A stretch of 64,000 bases of DNA from the NCBI GenBank assembly GCA_051880035.1, contig JBJENE010000049.1, positions 1 to 64,000 on the forward strand. The letters are read 5' to 3'. The notes under the pieces are model-generated. The model searched no databases. It was not told where the DNA came from and saw nothing but the letters and a program-made list of their open reading frames with translations. This DNA comes from Eshraghiella sp051880035 (GTDB lineage: Bacteria; Bacillota; Clostridia; Lachnospirales; Lachnospiraceae). Positions 36,286 through 44,419 of this stretch are shown piece after piece. The stretch's first letter is position 1; each line of letters begins with the position of its first letter. Position numbers and translations under genes: made by a program.

Positions 36286-36924
36286 ATGACCAAAGAGCAA
36301 AAATTACAGGCTGAAATACAGCGTACAAAAAACATGCAGAAATATGAAAATGAATATGCCGCTTATGCCAATATCTGCGGTGTGGATGAAGCCGGAAGAG
36401 GTCCGCTTTGCGGTCCGGTTGTGGCAGGAGCTGTAATTCTTCCTAAGAACTGCGACATTCTTTATATTAACGATTCCAAAAAACTCAGTGAGAAGATGAG
36501 GGATACGCTTTACGAAGAAATATCCAAACGCGCTATTGCATGGGGAGTCGGAATAGTTTCTCCCGAAAGAATAGATGAAATAAATATTTTGCAGGCAACA
36601 TATGAAGCAATGAGAATTGCTATTGGGAATTTGTCGGTTACACCCGATATATTATTAAATGATGCTGTTACAATCCCGGATATTGACATTATGCAGGTTC
36701 CGATTATTAAAGGCGATGCAAAAAGCCAGACAATCGCAGCAGCAAGCATAATGGCCAAAGTTACCAGGGACAGAATTATGGCACAATATGATGAACTTTA
36801 TCCGGAATACGGATTTGCAAAGCATAAAGGTTACGGAACCAAAGCACATATTGAAGCTATAAAGGAATATGGACCTTGTCCTATACACCGTCGCACTTTC
36901 ATCAAGAAAATCGTCAAACAGTAG
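36286..36924 (+). CDS. rnhB: Ribonuclease HII
   Basis: This 212-aa enzyme nicks RNA in RNA/DNA hybrids, including single ribonucleotides. The active-site motif CGVDEAGRGPLCGPVVAGAV begins near residue 29 (Asp-Glu pair), with further acidic residues in LLNDAVTIPD and the C-terminal KHKGYGTKAHIEAIKEYG. A Type 1 RNase H gene (rnhA) is also in this window at 55261. Confidence 0.96.
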   Translation: MTKEQKLQAEIQRTKNMQKYENEYAAYANICGVDEAGRGPLCGPVVAGAVILPKNCDILYINDSKKLSEKMRDTLYEEISKRAIAWGVGIVSPERIDEINILQATYEAMRIAIGNLSVTPDILLNDAVTIPDIDIMQVPIIKGDAKSQTIAAASIMAKVTRDRIMAQYDELYPEYGFAKHKGYGTKAHIEAIKEYGPCPIHRRTFIKKIVKQ

Positions 36925-36935
36925 GGTGATTTTAT

Positions 36936-38519
36936 ATGGCACTTAACATTTCAACTGTAAACTATACACCGAATATTACAGACGGCAGTCTTGCTTCCGG
37001 ACAGACGCAGGGAGGAATGGCAACTATTACGGTGCCCGGAAATCTTTCGTCCAAAGAAGCAGGTATTGTTTTGCTTCAAAATCTCAATCCCGGAGATGTT
37101 CTGACAGGTGAAATCACAGATATTAACGGAAACCGTATTACTATTTCCCTGTCTGATACAGTTTCTTTTACGGCAACACTTTCCAATGCTCTTTCGTACA
37201 ATATAGGGGAAACTGCTTCTTTTTCCATAAAGGATAATTCAGGCGAACAGATTGTTCTTAAATCAATTAATTCCGAAAACATCAAAAACCTTATGAATGA
37301 CCAGACAGTCCGAAATGCAATAAGAAGTGCGGGACTGGCGCTTAATGACACCACGGTTTCACTGGTTCATAACCTTATGAAGCAGAATCTTCCTATTGAT
37401 TCCAATACATTAAATACATATGCAAGAATGCTTGAATCCGTGCCGCAGGCAACACCGGAAGATGTGGTTTTGCTTTCCAAAATGGATATTCCGGTGTCAG
37501 AAGAAAATGTAACCGCTTTTCATGATTATTATAATTTTAATGAAGGAATTAATGACCATGCCGCAGCCTTGTCCTCCGATATAACAAATCTGCTTAACGA
37601 ACTGGCGGACAAATCTTTCGGACAGGCAGCTTCTTTTATTAATACTTTTGTAAATTCCTATAGTGAACCCATATCTGTTGCGGAAAATATGGCAGAAATC
37701 ATGGAGCCTGAACAACTTGCCGAACTGGCAGAAGACATAAGAAATCTTGCCACAACCGGGAATGATGAGGAGATTCCGCCTTCATTTAACCGGGCTGTCT
37801 TGAAAACCGTTTCAGGTAATCTTACGGCAAAAGAATTCTTAAATACACTTTCAGGGCTTATAGAAAATGAGAATATCAATAAAGATACTCTTAAAAATCT
37901 TATGGGTAAATCCGAATTCGGGCAGATTGTTGACAGTTTTGTAAGACAACAGTTATTCATTAAACCGGAAGATGTTTCTGCTGATTCACTTAAGCGCCTG
38001 TACGGAAAGATTCTTCAGGACAGTAAAAATATTGCCGACAAACTGGGCGACAATCCTAAAATGGCTACAATTTTACAAAGTAATACCGCTATATCCAATG
38101 AAGTAAATTTTATGAATAATATCAGCCATTTTATGTCATTTGTACAAATACCTCTTAAAATGGCCGAGCAGAATACACATGGTGATCTTTATGTATATTC
38201 CAAAAAAGGCGCCCCGGACAAAAAAGATGAAATCAAAGCACTTCTTCACCTGGATATGGATAATTTGGGTTCCATGGATATCCTTGTAACGCTCCATAAC
38301 AAAAATGTAACAACCAATTTCAAAGTGGAAACCGAAGAAATACTTGACTATATAGAGTCGCATATGGATGAGCTTTCTGCCGCATTAAACAAAGCAGGAT
38401 ATAATCTTACCTCTGATGTTGCACTTAATGATACACCTTATACATTTAAAACAGCAGTTATTGAATCTGAACTTCCGCCTACCGAAATAAAAAGATTCAG
38501 TTTCGATGTAAGGGCATAA
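36936..38519 (+). CDS. FliK-like protein, YlqG position
   Basis: This 527-aa soluble protein has no signal peptide. After a low-complexity Ser/Gly/Thr start, residues about 50-110 resemble a small beta-rich module (GDVLTGEITDINGNRITI); the middle is helical and acidic. The last ~90 residues (LGSMDILVTLHNKNVTTNFKV then a helix pattern ending ALNKAGYNL) resemble the C-terminal domain of flagellar hook-length protein FliK. It occupies the position of Bacillus ylqG between rnhB and a FlhB-tail gene 9 bp downstream. The remote similarity is by eye; function is unknown. Confidence 0.68.
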   Translation: MALNISTVNYTPNITDGSLASGQTQGGMATITVPGNLSSKEAGIVLLQNLNPGDVLTGEITDINGNRITISLSDTVSFTATLSNALSYNIGETASFSIKDNSGEQIVLKSINSENIKNLMNDQTVRNAIRSAGLALNDTTVSLVHNLMKQNLPIDSNTLNTYARMLESVPQATPEDVVLLSKMDIPVSEENVTAFHDYYNFNEGINDHAAALSSDITNLLNELADKSFGQAASFINTFVNSYSEPISVAENMAEIMEPEQLAELAEDIRNLATTGNDEEIPPSFNRAVLKTVSGNLTAKEFLNTLSGLIENENINKDTLKNLMGKSEFGQIVDSFVRQQLFIKPEDVSADSLKRLYGKILQDSKNIADKLGDNPKMATILQSNTAISNEVNFMNNISHFMSFVQIPLKMAEQNTHGDLYVYSKKGAPDKKDEIKALLHLDMDNLGSMDILVTLHNKNVTTNFKVETEEILDYIESHMDELSAALNKAGYNLTSDVALNDTPYTFKTAVIESELPPTEIKRFSFDVRA

Positions 38520-38528
38520 AGGAGTAAT

Positions 38529-38813
38529 ATGGAAGATAACAAAAAAGAAAAGCGTAAACAGGCAATTGCCCTTCAGTATAATCCCGGGGATCAGGCACCT
38601 TCCATTGTAGCATCCGGAACCGGCATTATTGCGGATAAAATAATAGAGAAAGCCAAAGAGAGCGATGTCCCTTTATACGAAGATTCAAAGCTTGCCGACA
38701 CTTTGTCCAAACTTGAAATAGGAGATATGATTCCGCCGGAACTATACGGGGTTGTGGCAGAAATTCTCGTATTTGTAGATAACCTTGATAAACTGAAAGG
38801 AAAAATGAAATAA
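38529..38813 (+). CDS. FlhB C-terminal domain-like protein (YlqH type)
   Basis: This 94-aa soluble protein aligns with the cytoplasmic tail of FlhB/YscU: QAIALQYNPGDQAPSIVASG corresponds to YAVALKYDP...AP.VVAKG, followed by the conserved ADKIIEKAKESDVPLYED and IPPELYGVVAEIL. FlhB is normally a membrane protein cut at NPTH; here the protein begins close to where the cut would be and lacks that motif and all membrane segments. It is found in non-flagellated Firmicutes too. It is the likely partner of the upstream FliK-like protein. Confidence 0.82.
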   Translation: MEDNKKEKRKQAIALQYNPGDQAPSIVASGTGIIADKIIEKAKESDVPLYEDSKLADTLSKLEIGDMIPPELYGVVAEILVFVDNLDKLKGKMK

Positions 38814-38815
38814 TC

Positions 38816-39157
38816 ATAAATAAACGCGCAATAGGTAATTTATACGAAAGAAAAGCAGCCTTATTTCTTCAGAATAAAGGTTATAAAATACTCAGGACAA
38901 ATTATTACACCCGTTTCGGAGAAATCGATATTATAGCAAGAGACGGTAAGTATCTTGTATTCTGCGAAGTAAAATACCGTACCGGTACAGATTTCGGATA
39001 TCCGGAGGAAGCGGTTAATTCCCGAAAACGGTTTCATATAAAAAGTTCTGCCCTACGGTTTATGCAGGAAATGCAGATTCCGGCAGATTCGTATGTCCGT
39101 TTTGATATTATTTCAATACTGGGCGACAGAATAAAACATATCAAAAATGCATTTTAG
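38816..39157 (+). CDS. yraN: YraN family endonuclease-fold protein (UPF0102), non-canonical start
   Basis: This ~113-aa protein reads NKRAIGNLYERKAALFLQNK from 38819 and has the PD-(D/E)XK nuclease-like core GEIDIIARDGKYLVFCEVKYR (Glu, Asp, then E-V-K). The frame is open from 38792 to TAG 39155-39157 but holds no ATG, GTG or TTG before the conserved domain; the first ATG is about 80 codons in. By comparison with relatives starting MNKR..G..YE, the start should be at 38816, which reads ATA (neighbours ATC 38813, ATA 38810). AAAGGA at 38796-38801 and the ylqH stop at 38811-38813 allow coupled initiation. It could also be a silenced gene. Confidence 0.82.
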   Translation: MNKRAIGNLYERKAALFLQNKGYKILRTNYYTRFGEIDIIARDGKYLVFCEVKYRTGTDFGYPEEAVNSRKRFHIKSSALRFMQEMQIPADSYVRFDIISILGDRIKHIKNAF

Positions 39158-39169
39158 CGGTGGTATACA

Positions 39170-40012
39170 ATGAATATCAATTATATAAATTTTTCAAATA
39201 CAACAAGATTTCATGATACAAAAATACCTTATATTACATTCAGGAGCTTCGAAAAGCTTGATTTTATCAGACACGGATTTTCTACAAGACTTGGTGGTGT
39301 AAGCAAGGGAATTTATGAATCTATGAACCTTAATTTCACAAGAGGCGACGATAACGAAGCTGTACGCCGTAACTTTTCCCTTATAGGGGAAGCACTTAAT
39401 ATTTTGCCGGATCATATGGTTTTTGCCATGCAGACACATACTGCCAATGTAATGGAAGCTGATTATGAACATCTTGGAATGGGTGTTACAAAAGATCGTA
39501 GTTTTTCCGATATTGACGGGCTTGTTACCAATCGTCCGGGCATTGCCCTTGTTACCTCATATGCTGATTGTGTCCCGATATTTCTTGCCGATCCCGTAAA
39601 GAAAGCAATCGGGCTGTCCCATGCGGGATGGAAGGGTACCGTTAAAAATATTGCGGCTGTTACTGTGGAGCGGATGAATAAACTTTATAACAGCAGACCC
39701 GAAGATATTTTTGCGTTCATAGGGCCTTCCATATGCCGCAACTGTTATGAGATAGGAGAAGATGTAGCAGAAGAGTTTGCAAAGGCATATTCGAAAAATG
39801 TTTTTGACGGCATTCTTTTTCCAAAAGAAAATAATAAATTCCATCTTGATTTGCATCATGCAAATTATATCAATCTGGTTAATGCCGGACTTTTACCGGA
39901 ACATATATCCGTAACTGATATCTGTACCTGCTGTAATCCTGAAATTTTGTACTCACACAGGGCAAGCAAAGGTTTAAGAGGGGGATTATGCGGATTCCTT
40001 GAAATAATTTAA
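39170..40012 (+). CDS. pgeF: Peptidoglycan editing factor PgeF (YfiH/laccase-domain family)
   Basis: This 280-aa multicopper-oxidase-fold protein of the YfiH/DUF152 family has the metal-binding residues in TSYADCVPIFLADP, LSHAGWKGTVKNIA and ICTCCNPEILYSHRAS. YfiH in E. coli removes wrongly incorporated serine from peptidoglycan precursors; relatives are also reported as polyphenol oxidases or purine nucleoside phosphorylases (FAMIN). Position after yraN fits other Clostridia. A convergent terminator follows. Confidence 0.9.
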   Translation: MNINYINFSNTTRFHDTKIPYITFRSFEKLDFIRHGFSTRLGGVSKGIYESMNLNFTRGDDNEAVRRNFSLIGEALNILPDHMVFAMQTHTANVMEADYEHLGMGVTKDRSFSDIDGLVTNRPGIALVTSYADCVPIFLADPVKKAIGLSHAGWKGTVKNIAAVTVERMNKLYNSRPEDIFAFIGPSICRNCYEIGEDVAEEFAKAYSKNVFDGILFPKENNKFHLDLHHANYINLVNAGLLPEHISVTDICTCCNPEILYSHRASKGLRGGLCGFLEII

Positions 40013-40020
40013 AATAAGAA

Positions 40021-40065
40021 GACCCAGACCGCCATATTTTCGTGACAGTTTGGGTCCATTTTTTA
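40021..40065 (+). terminator. Terminator between convergent pgeF and prs
   Basis: GACCCAGAC (40021-40029) pairs with GTTTGGGTC (40048-40056) with one G-U, followed by CATTTTTT. The T-run overlaps the prs stop codon. On the minus strand the flanking run is only weakly U-rich. Confidence 0.75.
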
Positions 40066-41241
40066 TAAAATAATTCTGGTTTCGTTATTATATTTTTCAA
40101 CGAGAGTTTGAATTTTTTCGGTAGGGTCCATAATTCCGCCGATGGAAATATCATGATTCAGATAATCTATTATAGTAGCAAGAAACGGTCCCATATCCGC
40201 TTCGTAATAATATGGTTTCGTAAGAAGCTCCGGTGTTCTGTAAGTTAAGTTTGTTACGATTACACCGTTAAAATATTCTTTTTCATAATATTCATCAAAT
40301 TTATCGAGACCGTCGGTAAAAAGACCGAAAGTAGTGCAGATAAAAACTCTGTTGGCTTTGCGTTCCTTTAATTCCCTGGCTGTGTCAAGCATGCTTTCAC
40401 CTGAGGAAATCATGTCATCCATAATAATAACATCTTTACCCTCAACATTTGTACCGAGAAATTCATGGGCAACTATTGGATTTTTGCCTCCAACAACCTT
40501 TGAGTAATCCCTTCTTTTGTAGAACATACCCATATCAACACCAAGTACATTGGCAAAATATACGGCTCTGTGCATTGCGCCTTCATCCGGTGAAATAATC
40601 ATGAGATGCTCATTATCTATTCTGATGTCCTTATTTTTTTCAAGGAGAGCCTTAATAAACTGGTAAGGAGGCAGAAAGTTATCAAAACCGTGAAGCGGAA
40701 TGGAATTGTTAATTCTCGGGTCATGCGCATCAAAAGTAATAATATTGCTTACTCCGTATTCAATAAGTTCATCAAGAGCAAGTGAACTGTCGAGAGATTC
40801 CAGTTTATCTCTTTTATGCTGTCTGCTTTCATAAAGAAAAGGAAGTATTACAGTAATTCTTTTGGCTGAACATGCGGCAGCGGATATGATTCTCTTCAAA
40901 TCCTGAAAATGATTATCCGGAGACATATAATTTGTATTTCCGCACACTTTATAAGATATGGAGTGATTCATTACATCGGTCATTATAAATACATCACATC
41001 CCCTGACGGAAGAATCAATTATTCCCTTTGCCTCTCCGGAACCGAATCTTGGACAGCAGGCCGCAACTTTATAGGTATCTTCTTCATAACCCTTAAAAGC
41101 AAGGTTGGAAACATGCTTATGGGCCCGTTCCTTTCGCAAATTAACTATATAGCTGTCAACAGCGTCTCCCAGTTCTGCACAGCTTTCCATAAATACCAGT
41201 TTCAAAGGAGCCACCGGTATTGCATTTTCGAATTTAGTCAT
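40063..41241 (-). CDS. prs: Ribose-phosphate pyrophosphokinase (long form)
   Basis: This 392-aa protein makes PRPP from ribose 5-phosphate and ATP, the precursor of purines, pyrimidines, His and Trp. Family features are ITFDAHDPRI with metal-binding His, RRDYSK, and the PRPP loop DVIIMDDMISSGESM. It is about 75 residues longer than classical Prs (about 315) because of an N-terminal extension and internal insertions, and the flexible loop PFLYESRQHKRDK differs from the classical ARQDRK. It may be a divergent Prs class seen in Lachnospiraceae; allosteric properties may differ. Confidence 0.9.
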   Translation of the reverse strand: MTKFENAIPVAPLKLVFMESCAELGDAVDSYIVNLRKERAHKHVSNLAFKGYEEDTYKVAACCPRFGSGEAKGIIDSSVRGCDVFIMTDVMNHSISYKVCGNTNYMSPDNHFQDLKRIISAAACSAKRITVILPFLYESRQHKRDKLESLDSSLALDELIEYGVSNIITFDAHDPRINNSIPLHGFDNFLPPYQFIKALLEKNKDIRIDNEHLMIISPDEGAMHRAVYFANVLGVDMGMFYKRRDYSKVVGGKNPIVAHEFLGTNVEGKDVIIMDDMISSGESMLDTARELKERKANRVFICTTFGLFTDGLDKFDEYYEKEYFNGVIVTNLTYRTPELLTKPYYYEADMGPFLATIIDYLNHDISIGGIMDPTEKIQTLVEKYNNETRIIL

Positions 41242-41268
41242 GAGTTTTCTCCATTCCTGAAATAATTA

Positions 41269-41286
41269 CGGAAAATAATTTTTCCG
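41269..41286 (-). repeat. Palindromic hairpin in the prs leader
   Basis: CGGAAAA (41269-41275) pairs with TTTTCCG (41280-41286). It would form just after the predicted prs transcription start and could affect mRNA stability or serve as an operator. Confidence 0.5.
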
Positions 41287-41295
41287 ACCAAATAA

Positions 41296-41324
41296 AGTAT
41301 AATGTCGAAAAAAAACATAGTCAA
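41296..41324 (-). promoter_or_regulatory. Sigma-A promoter of prs
   Basis: Read on the minus strand: TTGACT (41324-41319), 17-bp spacer, TATACT (41301-41296). Confidence 0.7.
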
Positions 41325-41331
41325 GTGATTC

Positions 41332-41360
41332 TTTACAAAGAGAAAATATATTGATATTAT
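41332..41360 (+). promoter_or_regulatory. Sigma-A promoter of der-plsY-gpsA
   Basis: TTTACA (41332-41337), 17-bp spacer, TATTAT (41355-41360) with TG at 41352-41353 (extended -10). It is divergent from the prs promoter, with their -35 boxes 7 bp apart. Confidence 0.7.
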
Positions 41361-41389
41361 AAATAAGATAGTAAAAAGGAGAAAGAAAT

Positions 41390-42715
41390 ATGAGTAAACC
41401 GGTAGTAGCCATTGTAGGCCGTCCCAATGTGGGTAAATCTACCTTGTTTAATGCACTTGCAGGAGAGCAGATTTCAATTGTGAAAGATACTCCCGGCGTT
41501 ACAAGGGACAGAATATATGCGGATGTTTCGTGGCTGAATTACAATTTTACATTAATTGACACAGGTGGTATTGAACCTGATTCCAAGGATATTATTTTAT
41601 CCCAGATGCGTGAGCAGGCTGAAATAGCCATTGCAACTGCAGATGTTATAATGTTTATGACTGATGTAAGACAGGGTCTTGTTGATTCGGATTCCAAAGT
41701 CGCCGATATGCTTCGCCGTTCCGGTAAGCCGATAGTACTGGTTGTCAATAAAGTGGACAACTTTCAGACAATGATGGCAGATGTATATGAATTTTATAAT
41801 CTTGGAATAGGTGAGCCATATCCGATTTCATCCGTAGGAAAGCTGGGACTTGGCGATATGTTAGACGAAATCGTTAAATTTTTCCCTTCATCCGATTCTA
41901 TGGACGAAGAAGATGAAAGACCGAGAGTAGCCATTGTCGGTAAACCTAATGTAGGTAAATCATCACTTATCAACAAACTTGCAGGAGTTAACCGTGTTAT
42001 TGTTTCCGATATAGCAGGCACCACAAGGGATGCCATTGATACGGAAATTAAATATAACGGGAAAGAATATGTCTTTATTGACACCGCAGGACTCAGGCGC
42101 AAGAACAAAATAAAAGAAGAAATTGAAAGATACAGTATCATCCGAACCGTAACGGCAGTAGAGAGAGCAGATGTTGTATTGGTAATGATTGATGCTACGG
42201 AAGGTGTTACGGAACAGGATGCCAAAATAGCCGGAATTGCCCACGAAAGAGGCAAAGGCATAATTGTTGTGGTCAATAAATGGGATGCCATTGAGAAAAA
42301 TGATAAAACCATTTACGAATACACAAGACAGATTAAAGATATTTTATCTTTTATTCCGTATGCAGAGGTCATGTTTATCTCTGCCATGACGGGTCAGAGA
42401 TTAAATAAGATATATGATACCATAGATATGGTTATTGAAAACAGGAATCTAAGGATACAGACAGGTGTGTTAAATGAAATTTTAAGCGAAGCCGTTGCTT
42501 TGCAGCAGCCTCCTTCAGATAAGGGACGCAGACTTAAGATTTTCTATATGACTCAGGTATCCGTCAAACCGCCTACCTTTGTTATATTCGTTAACAGTAA
42601 AGAATTAATGCATTTTTCTTATACAAGATATCTTGAAAATAAAATTCGTGAAGCATTCGGTTTTCGCGGAACTTCACTTAAATTCCTTATAAGGGAACGC
42701 GGTGAGAAGGAGTAG
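41390..42715 (+). CDS. der: Ribosome biogenesis GTPase Der (EngA)
   Basis: This 441-aa protein has two tandem GTPase domains and a C-terminal KH-like domain. G1 motifs are GRPNVGKST (near 10) and GKPNVGKSS (near 184); G3 DTGG and DTAG; G4 NKVD and NKWD. It is essential for 50S maturation. AAAAGGAG SD precedes ATG. plsY starts 2 bp downstream. Confidence 0.98.
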   Translation: MSKPVVAIVGRPNVGKSTLFNALAGEQISIVKDTPGVTRDRIYADVSWLNYNFTLIDTGGIEPDSKDIILSQMREQAEIAIATADVIMFMTDVRQGLVDSDSKVADMLRRSGKPIVLVVNKVDNFQTMMADVYEFYNLGIGEPYPISSVGKLGLGDMLDEIVKFFPSSDSMDEEDERPRVAIVGKPNVGKSSLINKLAGVNRVIVSDIAGTTRDAIDTEIKYNGKEYVFIDTAGLRRKNKIKEEIERYSIIRTVTAVERADVVLVMIDATEGVTEQDAKIAGIAHERGKGIIVVVNKWDAIEKNDKTIYEYTRQIKDILSFIPYAEVMFISAMTGQRLNKIYDTIDMVIENRNLRIQTGVLNEILSEAVALQQPPSDKGRRLKIFYMTQVSVKPPTFVIFVNSKELMHFSYTRYLENKIREAFGFRGTSLKFLIRERGEKE

Positions 42716-42717
42716 AA

Positions 42718-43383
42718 ATGGAAAGAATTATTTGTCTATTAATAGGATATGTGTTTGGAATGTTTCAGACAGCATTTATTTACGGAAAGCTTCATCATAT
42801 TGACATAAGGGAACACGGAAGCGGTAATGCCGGAACAACAAATGCACTCAGAACACTGGGATTTAAAGCAGGTCTTATTGTATTCCTGGGAGATATTATT
42901 AAGCCGGTGCTTGCAGCCCTTCTTGTAAGACTGATTTTTAAGGAAACCCATCCGGATGATATTACTTTACTTGTTATCTATTCCGGAATCGGTGTTGTAC
43001 TGGGACATAATTTCCCGGCATATCTTAAATTTAAAGGCGGTAAAGGAATTGCGGCTACGGCAGGTGTGGTGCTCTCACTGGGCTGTTGGCAGTTAATTGT
43101 GCTGGGACTTTTTGTTTTTTTCCTTACACTGTTTATCACAAAATATGTTTCATCAGGTTCCCTTACAATGGTTTCAGCTGTATTCGGCGGATTTGTTGTA
43201 TTCGTTCATATGGGAATAATAGGCGGTCTGGGTTCTACAGCTATAATATATGAAGCAACCGCCGTCTGGTTTGTTTTCGTTTTATTGGCATTTATCCGTC
43301 ATAAAGACAATATTGTAAGACTTTGGAACGGTACCGAGAATGAACTGGGTCTTCTTACAAAGAAGAAAAAGCAGGAGGTATAA
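42718..43383 (+). CDS. plsY: Glycerol-3-phosphate acyltransferase PlsY
   Basis: This 221-aa polytopic membrane enzyme transfers the acyl group from acyl phosphate (made by PlsX, at 20568) to glycerol 3-phosphate. Motif 1 REHGSGNAGTTNALRTLG, motif 2 GHNFPAYLKFKGGKGIA and several hydrophobic helices are clear. It sits between der and gpsA; gpsA supplies its substrate. Confidence 0.97.
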   Translation: MERIICLLIGYVFGMFQTAFIYGKLHHIDIREHGSGNAGTTNALRTLGFKAGLIVFLGDIIKPVLAALLVRLIFKETHPDDITLLVIYSGIGVVLGHNFPAYLKFKGGKGIAATAGVVLSLGCWQLIVLGLFVFFLTLFITKYVSSGSLTMVSAVFGGFVVFVHMGIIGGLGSTAIIYEATAVWFVFVLLAFIRHKDNIVRLWNGTENELGLLTKKKKQEV

Positions 43384-43386
43384 TAA

Positions 43387-44394
43387 ATGGCAAAAATAGG
43401 CATAATAGGTGCAGGAGGATGGGCATTGGGACTCGCCATTCTTCTCAACGATAACGGACATGATGTTACCGTATGGTCAAAAATACACGATGAAATAGAA
43501 GCTATCCGTACAACAGGAGAGAATGAGCGTTCACTTCCGGGAGTTAAGATACCTGAAAGTATACATCTTTCCGAGAATCTTGAAGAAACAGTTAATGAAT
43601 CGGAACTTCTTGTAATGGCTGTAGCCTCTCCTTATGTGAGAAGTACATCCAAAGAAATCGGGGCACTGGGCATTAAAGGACTTAAAATTGTCAATGTAGC
43701 AAAAGGTGTCGAAGAAGATACATTATATACAATGACCAAAGTAATAGAAGATGAAATCACAGATTGTAATGTTGCGGTTCTTTCAGGCCCAAGTCATGCG
43801 GAAGAAGTAAGCCGCAAAATCCCTACAACCTGTGTTATCGGAGCAGCAACCAAAGAATATGCAGAATACTTACAAAATATCTTTATGAGTGAAGTGTTCC
43901 GTGTATATATTAATCCTGATATTCTGGGAATAGAACTTGGCGGCTCACTTAAAAATGTCATCGCCCTTGCAGCCGGAATCGCTGACGGATTAGGTTATGG
44001 AGATAACACAAAAGCAGCACTTATTACAAGAGGTATTCATGAGATATCAAAGCTTGGAGTTGCTATGGGAGGCAGACTTCAGACTTTTTACGGATTATCC
44101 GGAATAGGCGACCTTATTGTTACATGTGCCAGCATGCACAGCAGAAACAGAAGAGCAGGAATACTTATCGGTCAGGGCAAAACAATGGATGAGGCCATGA
44201 AAGAGGTTCATATGGTTGTTGAAGGGGTTTACTCTGCCAAGGCAGCATATATGCTTTCAAAGAAATACGAAGTTGAAATGCCTATCGTGGAAACGGTTAA
44301 CAAGGTGCTTTTTGAAAACATGAATGCGGCCGAAGGCGTTAAAGAATTGATGCACAGGGATAAAAAGAACGAGAATACGGATCTTTTTTGGTAA
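43387..44394 (+). CDS. gpsA: Glycerol-3-phosphate dehydrogenase [NAD(P)+]
   Basis: This 335-aa enzyme reduces dihydroxyacetone phosphate to glycerol 3-phosphate. The N-terminal GAGGWALGLAILL is the NAD(P)-binding site; LGGSLKNVIALAAGIADGLGYG and TRGIHEISKLG are the catalytic Lys and substrate regions. It starts 3 bp after plsY. In many Firmicutes spoIVA comes near this point; here a fucose module intervenes. Confidence 0.98.
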   Translation: MAKIGIIGAGGWALGLAILLNDNGHDVTVWSKIHDEIEAIRTTGENERSLPGVKIPESIHLSENLEETVNESELLVMAVASPYVRSTSKEIGALGIKGLKIVNVAKGVEEDTLYTMTKVIEDEITDCNVAVLSGPSHAEEVSRKIPTTCVIGAATKEYAEYLQNIFMSEVFRVYINPDILGIELGGSLKNVIALAAGIADGLGYGDNTKAALITRGIHEISKLGVAMGGRLQTFYGLSGIGDLIVTCASMHSRNRRAGILIGQGKTMDEAMKEVHMVVEGVYSAKAAYMLSKKYEVEMPIVETVNKVLFENMNAAEGVKELMHRDKKNENTDLFW

Positions 44395-44419
44395 ATTTAT
44401 TTAAATTAAGGTGATTATT

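Noticed and set aside
38529..38600. NPGD in the FlhB-tail protein as an NPTH-type autocleavage site
   Set aside because: Alignment with FlhB places NPGD in the later YDP...AP segment; the NPTH position itself is missing.
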